This document shows positions 20,517 to 28,376 of a stretch of 48,601 bases of DNA, piece after piece. The first letter of the stretch is position 1. Each line of letters begins with the position of its first letter. The DNA is from Hansschlegelia zhihuaiae (GTDB lineage: Bacteria > Pseudomonadota > Alphaproteobacteria > Rhizobiales > Methylopilaceae). Under the pieces are notes generated by a model. That model ran no database searches, was not told the origin of the DNA, and worked only from the letters and a program-made list of their open reading frames with translations. The DNA is taken from assembly GCF_004103825.1 (NCBI RefSeq), contig NZ_RYFI01000001.1, positions 234,054 through 282,654 on the forward strand, read 5' to 3'. The position numbers and the translations under genes are program-made.

Positions 20517-20721
20517 GTCCGTCTCTCTTCGACGTTTTGGGCGCCGCCAGGGGCTGGCGGGCGGGCCGGCACGCTATGCCGGGGGGTCGCGTCGCGCAAG
20601 CCGCAAGCCGTGCTCGCGGGACGGACGGCGCTGGCGCCGCGCCGCCCCCCTCGGATAGAAGTCGCCGGTCGAAGCTGGCGGCTCACAACCCTCCGCCGGC
20701 CATTCTGCATGGGCGAGACGC

Positions 20722-21627
20722 ATGGCCGAAATCGCGATCGTCATGCCCGTCTTCAATCGCGAGCGCAGCGTCGGCGCCGCGATCGACAGCGTGCTGGCGC
20801 AGGAGTTCGACGACTTCGAACTGCTGATCGTCGACGACGGGTCCAGGGACGGCACGGTCGCGGCGGTCCGCGCCTATGACGACCCGCGGATCAGGCTGAT
20901 CGTCCAGGACGTCAACCGGGGCGGCAACGCCGCCCGCAACCGGGGCGTCTCGGAGGCGACGGCGCCGCTCGTCGCCTTCATCGACAGCGACGACGCCTTC
21001 CTGCCGCACAAGCTCGGATATCTGGTCACGTTCTTCTCAGAACGTCCCGAAGTCGACGTGCTGATCGACAGTTTCGAGCTCGTCTATCCGCCGGAGACGG
21101 GAAAGTCTCCCGCCCCGCGCCTCAATCCCGTGCTCGACGGCAGCCCCGAGATCGAGCAGGCGATCTTCGACCGGCGGGTGTTCAAGGCGACGCCCGCGAT
21201 CAGCGCGCGCCGGGACGCGATCCTGCGCGCCGGCATGTTCGACGAGACTCTGAAGCGCCGGCAGGATTTCGACCTGATGCTGCGGCTGACCAAAGTCGCG
21301 CGCTGCGCCACGACCGACGCGATCCTGTGGACCAAGCAGTGGTCGGCTGACGCCATCTCGGCCAAGGACGACACCTTCGCGGCCGCGACCATCGACCTCT
21401 GCCGCAGGCATCCGCAATATCTCGCCGACCCGCGATTCCGGCCGGGCCTCGCCCGCGACGTCGCGCGCCACTTCGTCCGGCTCGGCGCCAAGGGCGCGCT
21501 CGGGGTGGCGGCCGCGGACGCGCGACGCCTCGGCCAGGAGTTCGGCGCAAGGACGCTCGCCCGGCTTGCGGCGCAGGGCGTCGTGGAGATCGTCAGGCGG
21601 AAGCGCGAGAAGAAGGCCTCGCGCTGA
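20722..21627 (+). CDS. Family 2 glycosyltransferase
   Basis: A 301-residue GT-A enzyme transferring a sugar from an NDP donor. Motifs are the N-terminal IAIVMPVFNRERSVGAAIDSVLAQEFDDFELLIVDDGSRDGT, NRGGNAARNRGVSEA and the DxD-like AFIDSDDAF. The C-terminal catalytic-base region could be RRQDFDLMLRLTK. There are no membrane segments, so it is probably a cytoplasmic or peripheral enzyme. It is divergent from the fused glycosyltransferase gene, with 205 bp between, and ends 6 bp from the convergent glycosyltransferase at 21634. The substrate is unknown. Confidence 0.85.
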   Translation: MAEIAIVMPVFNRERSVGAAIDSVLAQEFDDFELLIVDDGSRDGTVAAVRAYDDPRIRLIVQDVNRGGNAARNRGVSEATAPLVAFIDSDDAFLPHKLGYLVTFFSERPEVDVLIDSFELVYPPETGKSPAPRLNPVLDGSPEIEQAIFDRRVFKATPAISARRDAILRAGMFDETLKRRQDFDLMLRLTKVARCATTDAILWTKQWSADAISAKDDTFAAATIDLCRRHPQYLADPRFRPGLARDVARHFVRLGAKGALGVAAADARRLGQEFGARTLARLAAQGVVEIVRRKREKKASR

Positions 21628-21633
21628 GCGGCG

Positions 21634-22680
21634 TCAGCCGTGGACGAAGGCGGCGGGCGGCGTTCGCGCGCCGGGGCTCTCGGGCAGCGGGCCGAAGCTG
21701 CGCGTCAGCGCGCTCTGGAGCTGGCCGACCAGGGCCGCGCCGAAGAAGCCCAGCGTCACCAGCATGGCGAAGGGCCGCTGCCAGACCGGCAGGCCGACCT
21801 CGCCGCCCTTGGTGACGATGCGCTTCCAAGACCGGAACAGCTTCGACGCGAAGAACTGGAACGCGAAGCCGACACGGCCGAGCCGGCTCTTGGTCACCGT
21901 GTGATAGCCTTGGAAATCGCGGTCCATGCCGGTGGTCCAGGCGCGCCAGGCGAGGAACTTGTAGCCCGGGTGCGGCGCATGGATCGTCATGGCGTCCGCG
22001 GTGCGCGTCCATTTGAAGCCGCGCTGGTCGATGTCGCGCAGCCAGAAGCCGCACTGCTTCTTGAACGCAGGCAGGTCCGGGAACGGGTTGCTGCGGATGA
22101 AGTCGCCGCGGAAAGCGCAGTTGTTGGCGTGGATCTTCTTGCGCTTCACCGTCTGCTTGCGCTCGCTCGGCAGGTTGAAGATCCAGCTCAGCGCCATGGT
22201 GCGCGACAGGAAGTCCTCGTGTCCGAGCACGGTGAAGCCGCCGACCGCCATCATCTCGGGGTCGGCGAACGGCTTCAGCAGGCCCTCCAGCCAGCCGGGC
22301 TGCGGACCCGCGTCGCTGTCGAGCATGATGACGAAATCGGTGTTCGCCCGCGCGACGCCATAGTTCTTCAGCTTGTAGTAGGTGAGGCCCGGGGTCGCGA
22401 CGAGCTCGATATCGGCCAGCGTCCGGAGCTTCGGCGCGACCTCGTCGATGACGTTGTCGATGGTCGAGGCGCTCACCGCGCCTTCGTCGTAGAGATACAT
22501 GACGCGCGGCTTCACGGTCATGCGGTTGTGCGCGCGCTCCAGCTCGTCCTGGAAGCACGTCATGGCGCGCTTCGCCCACTCGTCCTCGACGTCGATGGCG
22601 TTCTCCCATTCGACGATCACGGTGAAGGGCGGAAGCGGAGCCTCGGTCGCGGCCGAAGGCGCAGTCTCGGTCATGGTCAT
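21634..22680 (-). CDS. Membrane-attached family 2-like glycosyltransferase
   Basis: A 348-residue protein with a GT-A domain and a hydrophobic C-terminal segment (about residues 305-325, PFAMLVTLGFFGAALVGQL). The nucleotide-sugar motif MLDSDAGPQPGWLEGLL contains the DxD. A possible catalytic segment is LRDIDQRGFKWTRTADAMTIHAPHPG. It differs from the neighbouring family 2 enzyme in its N-terminal FTVIVEWENAIDVEDEWAKR segment, which resembles a group of long-loop GT2 proteins. The ATG at 22680 and a second ATG two codons later are both possible starts. The acceptor is unknown. Confidence 0.75.
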   Translation of the reverse strand: MTMTETAPSAATEAPLPPFTVIVEWENAIDVEDEWAKRAMTCFQDELERAHNRMTVKPRVMYLYDEGAVSASTIDNVIDEVAPKLRTLADIELVATPGLTYYKLKNYGVARANTDFVIMLDSDAGPQPGWLEGLLKPFADPEMMAVGGFTVLGHEDFLSRTMALSWIFNLPSERKQTVKRKKIHANNCAFRGDFIRSNPFPDLPAFKKQCGFWLRDIDQRGFKWTRTADAMTIHAPHPGYKFLAWRAWTTGMDRDFQGYHTVTKSRLGRVGFAFQFFASKLFRSWKRIVTKGGEVGLPVWQRPFAMLVTLGFFGAALVGQLQSALTRSFGPLPESPGARTPPAAFVHG

Positions 22681-22826
22681 GGATGTCGTCCTCGCTCGCG
22701 CGACGGATCGGCGGCGGCGTTCGCGCCAGCCTGCCTTTGGCCGACCCCATAAACCAGCGCGCCCGCGCGTTCAACGAAGAACGATTCTGACTTCGGCGGG
22801 CTGGAGGCCGGAGACACCGCCTTCGG

Positions 22827-23909
22827 CTATGTCCCGAGGACCGAACGCATCCGGTCCGCGAGCCGCTCGCGCTCGTCATGCGGGGCGGGAGACTTCCGGT
22901 TGAGGCGGCCGTCGAACACCCGGCCCCAGCCCCGCTCCTCGATCATCCGGTGGAAGGCCGCAAACTCGCGGCGCGGCGTGACGAGACCGTCGGACATGAT
23001 CTTCCGGCAGAGCGGCGCGAACAGGCCTCCGCGGATCGCCGTGCGGGCGATCCAGGCCCGCGCCAGTGAGATCGGCCGCATTGGCGGCTCGTGCAGCGGA
23101 TAGATCGTCAGCGGCCGCTGCGCCTGAATCGCCTCCGCGAGCATGGATTCGCTCTCACCCGTGACCACGAGCAGGTCGGCGTTGGCGAGGATCGCCAGAT
23201 AGGGGTTCTTGGAGCGGTCCGGCGACCATTCGAACAGCCGCGCCTCTCCCGCCGCCGCGCGGATCGCAGCGACGGCGTCGGTCGGCGTCCGGGGGCTGGT
23301 GACGATCGCTAACCCACCCCCGGTCTCCGCCGCCGCGGCGGCGGTCTCCTGAGCCATGCGGCCGGCGAACTCAGCCGTGAGGTCGTGCTGCCCGGTCGGT
23401 CCGCCGACCAGAAAGGCCGTGCGCGGCCGCTGGAGCCCCGCCAGCGGGTCAGGCTCGTTCTTCGCGATCTCGTCGAGGCGCTCCCGATCGACCTGGGTCA
23501 GCGGCAGATCGATCTCGAGCAGCTTCGGGTCGGGAACCTGGCGGAAATAGGAGAGCCGCACGGTGAGGTCCGCGACTCCATCGGGCGTCTTGCGGCCCAG
23601 AAGCACCGCCTTGGCGCGGCCGCGGCTCGCCTGCTTGATCCAGCTCACGACCGGCACGGACCGCCGGCCGGCCGCGATCACGAGGTCGGGGAAAGGTGGC
23701 GCGATCTGTTCGCGGGACCGATCATCGAGAGTGTCGAGGGAGGCGCCGCGACGCCCGAACCAGCGGCTCTCGGGAGTCCGGAAGCAAAGCGCCTTCTCGA
23801 TCGACGGCAGGCCGAGCGCACGGGCTGCCCCGAGCACCTGGGTCCGGTTGCCCGGACGATCGTCTGTGAGGAGCCAGACGATCGGTCCGGCGGAAGGCGG
23901 CTCGGTCAT
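22827..23909 (-). CDS. ELM1/GtrOC1-type putative glycosyltransferase (GT-B-like)
   Basis: A 360-residue protein of the family named after plant ELM1 (mitochondrial fission). In bacteria these have a MurG-like GT-B appearance and are thought to be glycosyltransferases. The typical N-terminus WLLTDDRPGNRTQVLGAARALG, the middle LVIAAGRRSVPVVSWIKQ and FLVGGPTGQHDL, and the C-terminal LVVTGESESMLAEAIQAQRPLTIYPLHEP are all visible. I chose the ATG at 23909; the ATG at 24014 adds an Arg-rich stretch. It shares a 204-bp divergent promoter region with the ABC exporter gene at 24114, tying the glycosyltransferase group to the lipid locus. Confidence 0.8.
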   Translation of the reverse strand: MTEPPSAGPIVWLLTDDRPGNRTQVLGAARALGLPSIEKALCFRTPESRWFGRRGASLDTLDDRSREQIAPPFPDLVIAAGRRSVPVVSWIKQASRGRAKAVLLGRKTPDGVADLTVRLSYFRQVPDPKLLEIDLPLTQVDRERLDEIAKNEPDPLAGLQRPRTAFLVGGPTGQHDLTAEFAGRMAQETAAAAAETGGGLAIVTSPRTPTDAVAAIRAAAGEARLFEWSPDRSKNPYLAILANADLLVVTGESESMLAEAIQAQRPLTIYPLHEPPMRPISLARAWIARTAIRGGLFAPLCRKIMSDGLVTPRREFAAFHRMIEERGWGRVFDGRLNRKSPAPHDERERLADRMRSVLGT

Positions 23910-24113
23910 GAATTCTCTGGCGGAACTCCAAGCGGCGACGACCGCCGCCCGAACGCGCCGGTCATGACGGCCATGGCCGTCATGCAGCCGCGCACGCGGC
24001 TTCGTCAACGCCATGCGCTTGAGACGGCGCCCGAATGCTCATAGACAGAGCGCCGTCGCAAGGGTCCGAGAACCCGGGTCGCGCGCGCCCCGCGCGCCGC
24101 AGCCGAAATCGCC

Positions 24114-25937
24114 ATGACGCCGAAGCGGACCGCAATCCTCACAGACGAAAAACGCGCCCGGCCGTCGACGCTGATGCGGATCGCCTCGGTGATCCCGCTC
24201 CGGCGCACGGTCGTGACGCTGGTCCTGCTCGTGCTCGCGGGCGCCGCCGAAGGCATCGGCATCGCGAGCCTGCTTCCGCTTGTCGCCGCGGTCGGTCCGG
24301 AAGCCTCGCAGCCCAAGGGCGCGAGCGGAAAGATCGCCCATGCGGTCGAGAGCATCGGGCTCGAACCGACGCTCGGACTGTTCGTCACGGTGCTGATCGT
24401 CGGCATGCTGCTGAAGGCAGCCCTCACCATCATCGCGATGAACCGGGTCGGGCGCGCGGGCGCCGACGTCGCGACCAAGATGCGCCTCGACCTGATCGAG
24501 TCGCTGCTCGCGGCGCGCTGGTCCTACTATGTGCGCCAGCCGGTCGGCCGCTTCTCCGCGTCGCTCTCGATCGAGGCCATGCAGTCGGGCGAAGCATACA
24601 ACTCTCTCTGCAAGTTCGCCGCGGAGATGATCCAGGTCGTCACCTATCTCTCGGTGGTCACGCTGTTCTCGTGGCAGCTCGGGCTGCTGTCGGTCGCCGT
24701 CGGCCTGATCATGGTGCTGACGCTGAACCGCTTCATCTCGATGGCGAAGCGCGCCGCGCGCAAGCAGAAGAAGCGGGTCAGCGCGCTGGTCGGCGCCCTG
24801 ACCGACCTCCTGGTCGGCATCAAACCCATGAAGGCGATGGGTCGGCAGGCGCGCTTCAAAGAGCTGTTCGAGCGCGACGCCGAGGCGATCCGCAAGGCGC
24901 AGCGCCGCCAGTCCTTCGCCCGCGACACCAATAAGGCGCTGCAGGAGCCGATCCTGGCGATCTTCATCGCGATCGGCGCCTATGTGACGATCGGCGTGAT
25001 GGAGATGCCGACCGGCCAGGTCATCGTCATGGCGCTGCTGCTCGGCCGCACCGTGTCGACCATCGGCAAGGCCCAGCAGCAGCTCCAGTCGGTCCGCCTC
25101 CAGCAGGCCGGCTTCAACGCCATCAGCAACTCGATCGAGATCGCCCGCGGGATGCGCGAGCAGACCCGTCCGGGCGTCGCGCCGGCCTTCGAGCGCGGAA
25201 TCGAGTTCCGCAACGTGTCCTTCGCCTTCGGGGACACCGAAGTGATCAAGGACGCGAGCTTCGAGGCGCCGAAGGGGCGGGTCACCACCATCACGGGCTC
25301 GTCCGGCGCCGGCAAGACCACGACGGTCGACCTGCTGCTCGGGCTGCACGAGCCCTCGGGCGGCGAGATCCTGGTCGACGGCGCGCCGCTGCAGTCGATC
25401 GACCTCCTAGCCTGGCGCAGGCTGACCGGGTACGTCCCGCAGGAGCTGATGCTGTTCCACGACACGCTGCGCGCCAATGTGACGCTCGGCCAGCCGGAAT
25501 TCACCGACGAGGACGTGGCCCGCGCGCTCGAGCAAGCGGGCGCCGCCGATTTCGTCGCAAGCCTGCCGGAAGGCGTCGACACGGTGGTGGGCGAGCGCGG
25601 CTCGCGGCTGTCCGGCGGCCAGCGCCAGCGCATCTCGATCGCCCGCGCGCTGATCGACCGGCCGCGTTTGCTCATCCTCGACGAGGCCACCACCGCGCTC
25701 GACCCCGAGACCGAGGCCGCGATCGTCGCGAACGTGGTCGAGCTCACCCGGCGCACCGGCCTGACGGTGCTCGCGATTTCGCACCAGCCGGCCTGGGCGC
25801 GGGCGTCCGACAACGTCGTCCACCTCGCCAACGGCGTCGTCACCAAGATTGACAGGCGCGCCCCGGAGTGGTCGACCCCCGCGGAGCCGGAGACAGAACA
25901 GCCGCCGCGCGTGCGCGCGCTCGGCCCAATGTCCTGA
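24114..25937 (+). CDS. ABC exporter half-transporter, MsbA-like, candidate sphingolipid flippase
   Basis: A 607-residue half-transporter with the TM domain first (about residues 30-310) and the ATPase after it. Walker A GSSGAGKTT is at about 395-403, the signature LSGGQRQRIS at about 499, Walker B LLILDEAT at about 519-526, and the H-loop in AISHQPAWAR. TM1 contains the LAGAAEGIGIASLLPL type of start seen in lipid and polysaccharide exporters. It is followed after 29 bp by the acyl-ACP synthetase gene, so both are probably one transcript. Location suggests it flips a sphingolipid or a glycosylated lipid across the inner membrane; export of another glycan is the main alternative. Confidence 0.8.
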   Translation: MTPKRTAILTDEKRARPSTLMRIASVIPLRRTVVTLVLLVLAGAAEGIGIASLLPLVAAVGPEASQPKGASGKIAHAVESIGLEPTLGLFVTVLIVGMLLKAALTIIAMNRVGRAGADVATKMRLDLIESLLAARWSYYVRQPVGRFSASLSIEAMQSGEAYNSLCKFAAEMIQVVTYLSVVTLFSWQLGLLSVAVGLIMVLTLNRFISMAKRAARKQKKRVSALVGALTDLLVGIKPMKAMGRQARFKELFERDAEAIRKAQRRQSFARDTNKALQEPILAIFIAIGAYVTIGVMEMPTGQVIVMALLLGRTVSTIGKAQQQLQSVRLQQAGFNAISNSIEIARGMREQTRPGVAPAFERGIEFRNVSFAFGDTEVIKDASFEAPKGRVTTITGSSGAGKTTTVDLLLGLHEPSGGEILVDGAPLQSIDLLAWRRLTGYVPQELMLFHDTLRANVTLGQPEFTDEDVARALEQAGAADFVASLPEGVDTVVGERGSRLSGGQRQRISIARALIDRPRLLILDEATTALDPETEAAIVANVVELTRRTGLTVLAISHQPAWARASDNVVHLANGVVTKIDRRAPEWSTPAEPETEQPPRVRALGPMS

Positions 25938-25966
25938 TCCCGATCCCGACCGACGCAGGAGGCACA

Positions 25967-27685
25967 ATGACGTCGGACGTCGCCGACCTTGCGCGCCCGC
26001 TGACGAGCGCGGGCGCCGCGCCTACGATCCTCGACGCGCTCGAAGCCGCGGGCCGCGGACCGGAGGGTTTCAACTTCCATTCGGGCAAGGGCGTCCTCAC
26101 CGGAGCCCTGCCCTTTTCCAGGCTCGTCAAGGAGGCCCGCGCGCTCGCTCTCAAGCTGCTCGGCGTCGGCGTGAAGCCCGGCGACCACGTCGCGCTGATC
26201 GCCGACACCGAGGGCGACTTCGTCCGGCTGTTCTTCGCCTGCGCCTATGCCGGGGTCGCGCCTGCGCCGATGCCGCTGCCGATGGCCTTCGGCGGGCGCG
26301 ACAACTATCTACTCCACGTCCGCCGCATGATCGAATGTTCGGCCGCGTCGGCCGCCTTCGCGCCGGCCGCGATGAAGGATTGGCTCGTGGAGGCGGCCGA
26401 CGGTCTGGACCTCCACCTCGTCGGAACGATCGAAGACCTCGCCGACGTCGCGCCGGCGCCGGGCCCGCTCACGCCGCCTGATCCTGACGCGCTCGCCTAT
26501 CTGCAATTCTCGTCAGGCTCGACGCGCTTCCCGAAGGGCGTTTCGGTCACCCATCGCTCGCTGATGGCGAACGCCACCGCGATCAGCCGCCACGGGCTGA
26601 AGACCCGCGCCGGCGACCGCTGCGTCTCATGGCTGCCCTTCTATCACGACATGGGGCTGGTCGGTTTCATGCTGTCGCCCATCGTCGCGGGACTTTCGGT
26701 CGACTATCTCGCGACCCGCGACTTCGCGCGCCGCCCGCTGCTGTGGCTCGAGCTCATCGCTCGCAACAAGGCCACGATCTCCTATTCGCCGAGCTTCGGC
26801 TTCGAACTCTCCGCGCAGCGCGCAGCGACCGTCGACCTCGGCACGCTGGACGTCTCGTCCTGGCGCTGCGCCGGGATCGGCGGCGACATGATCCGCCCCC
26901 ACGTGCTGCGCCGCTTCGCCGAACGATTCGGGCCGCACGGCTTCAGTCCCTCCGCTTTCGTCGCGAGCTACGGCATGGCGGAGGCGACGCTCGCACTGTC
27001 CTTCGCGCCGCTCGACGAGGGTCTCAAGACCGAGACCGTCGACCTCGACCGGCTGGAGCAGGAGGGAGTCGCGGCCCCCCCGACCTCCGCCGACGCCCGC
27101 TCGCGCGAATTCGTGCTGTGCGGACCGGCGCTTCCGGGCCACGAGATCGAGTGCCGTGGGCCGGACGACGCTGCGATGCCGGAGCGCCGGGTCGGCCGCG
27201 TCTTCGCCAGGGGCCCGAGCCTGATGCGCGACTATTTCCGCGAGCCGGAAGCGACCGCGGAGACGCTGTCGCCCGATGGCTGGCTCGACACCGGCGACCT
27301 CGGCTATCTCGTCCATGGCCAGATCGTCATCACCGGCCGCGCCAAGGACCTCATCCTCGTGAACGGCCGCAACGTCTGGCCGCAGGACCTCGAATGGGCC
27401 GTGGAAGCCGGCGTTCCGGGCGTGAGGAGCGGCGACGTCGCGGTGTTTTCGGTCGACCGCCCGGAGGGCGAGGAGGTCGTCGCGCTCGTGCAGTGCCGGA
27501 GCCAGGACCCGGCGGCCCGCGCGGGGCTCGCCGAGGAGGTCGGCAAGCTGCTGCGCCTGCAGTTCGGGACGCCCGTGACGGTGCGGCTCGTCGGCGCCCA
27601 CGCGCTGCCGGTCACCTCCTCGGGCAAGCTCAGCCGAAGCCGTGCGCGGGAGCTGTTCCTCGCCATGCAGCCCGAGGCCGCCTGA
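25967..27685 (+). CDS. aasR: Fatty acyl-AMP ligase / acyl-ACP synthetase of the sphingolipid locus
   Basis: Adenylates a fatty acid and, by analogy to Caulobacter AasR, loads it on the adjacent acyl carrier protein. The 572-residue protein has the FAAL-type P-loop QFSSGSTRFPKGVSVTHRS (about 180-198), SWLPFYHDMGLVGF, a C-terminal TGDLGYLVHGQIVITGRAKDLILVNGRNVWPQDLE, and the terminal TSSGKLSRSRAREL with the catalytic Lys. I chose the ATG at 25967 because a perfect AGGAGG precedes it; the frame open from 25868 overlaps the ABC gene. The symbol rests on motifs plus position next to acpR and spt. A free-standing FAAL for another lipid is possible but less likely. Confidence 0.8.
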   Translation: MTSDVADLARPLTSAGAAPTILDALEAAGRGPEGFNFHSGKGVLTGALPFSRLVKEARALALKLLGVGVKPGDHVALIADTEGDFVRLFFACAYAGVAPAPMPLPMAFGGRDNYLLHVRRMIECSAASAAFAPAAMKDWLVEAADGLDLHLVGTIEDLADVAPAPGPLTPPDPDALAYLQFSSGSTRFPKGVSVTHRSLMANATAISRHGLKTRAGDRCVSWLPFYHDMGLVGFMLSPIVAGLSVDYLATRDFARRPLLWLELIARNKATISYSPSFGFELSAQRAATVDLGTLDVSSWRCAGIGGDMIRPHVLRRFAERFGPHGFSPSAFVASYGMAEATLALSFAPLDEGLKTETVDLDRLEQEGVAAPPTSADARSREFVLCGPALPGHEIECRGPDDAAMPERRVGRVFARGPSLMRDYFREPEATAETLSPDGWLDTGDLGYLVHGQIVITGRAKDLILVNGRNVWPQDLEWAVEAGVPGVRSGDVAVFSVDRPEGEEVVALVQCRSQDPAARAGLAEEVGKLLRLQFGTPVTVRLVGAHALPVTSSGKLSRSRARELFLAMQPEAA

Positions 27686-28124
27686 ACACATTCGGCGACG
27701 AAATATTTCAGTCATAAAGCAGTTTGCGCGCGTCATGCCCATCTGACGGCGGATCGGCGCCGCCGCAACGCTTGCGGCCATTGACCGAACGGTTCGGTCA
27801 AGCGGCCATAAACCTTTCTGTCACAAGCCGTTTTTGGCGGCTCGTCTGATCGACGCGGCGGCGGCAGACGGCTCCACTCTCGCCCCCCGGACGCGGCGCG
27901 GCGGCAGACGGCGCGAAGTGCATTTTGGCAACACCTGGCGAGCTATGAGGTCGAACGCCTTCTCGGCCTCGCTCGACTCATGGTTCAGTAAGGTAACGAG
28001 CGTGTAACATCCTGCATTGATTAGTGTTTTCGAACCGTCTTCGTGAACTTTACAGGGCCGGGAGCGCTCCCTAGGTTCCGGCTCGAGACTAAAGTTTGCT
28101 GTGGCGTTCCGCCAAGGCAATGAG
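27686..28124 (+). other. Non-coding region upstream of acpR
   Basis: This 439-bp stretch has no convincing gene and is the place where cerR would be expected by comparison with Caulobacter. It holds the perfect palindrome at 27781-27801, a 15-base direct repeat GCGGCGGCAGACGGC at 27858-27872 and 27898-27912 (40 bp apart), and an AT-richer stretch (about 27990-28050) likely to contain the acpR-spt promoter. An opposite-strand frame at 27821-28120 looks spurious. Confidence 0.55.
27781..27801. promoter_or_regulatory. Perfect 10-1-10 palindrome, candidate repressor operator
   Basis: Arms TTGACCGAAC (27781-27790) and GTTCGGTCAA (27792-27801) are exact complements around a single central G. Size and symmetry fit a dimeric repressor of the TetR type, and the left arm begins with TTGACC, close to a -35 consensus. 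It lies 324 bp before the acpR start and 96 bp after the aasR stop. No regulator gene is in the window. Confidence 0.55.
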
Positions 28125-28376
28125 ATGAGTGAAGATCAAGCAGCGTTGATCGACGAGATTTCGGAAGTCCTTGAAGGCGTCTTGAGCAGAAGAATCGAGT
28201 TGAAGCCGGAAATGAACATCGTGAATGACCTTGGCCTCGACTCGATCGCCGTGATGAATTTCACCATGGCGCTGGAAGACAAGTTCGATATCTCGATCCC
28301 GCTGCATGACATGGCCAGCGTCGTGACCGTCCAGGACCTCCTGAGGACGATCGAGACGCTGCGGAGTGACGCGTAA
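28125..28376 (+). CDS. acpR: Acyl carrier protein for sphingolipid synthesis
   Basis: An 83-residue carrier protein with the phosphopantetheine site DLGLDSIAVMNF (Ser about 40). The acidic helix II after it (ALEDKFDISIPLHDMASVVTVQDLL) is typical of specialised ACPs. I chose the ATG at 28125 (MSEDQAALIDEIS), with AAGG about 10 bases upstream; the GTG at 28101 is an alternative. Its stop overlaps the spt start in TAATG, so the two are translationally coupled. By analogy to Caulobacter AcpR it carries the acyl chain that Spt condenses with serine. Confidence 0.88.
   Translation: MSEDQAALIDEISEVLEGVLSRRIELKPEMNIVNDLGLDSIAVMNFTMALEDKFDISIPLHDMASVVTVQDLLRTIETLRSDA

Noticed and set aside
27821-28120. 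99-codon minus-strand frame in the acpR upstream gap
   Set aside because: No motif, no ribosome binding site, and it overlaps the likely acpR promoter; tested as a possible cerR remnant and does not look like an SDR protein.
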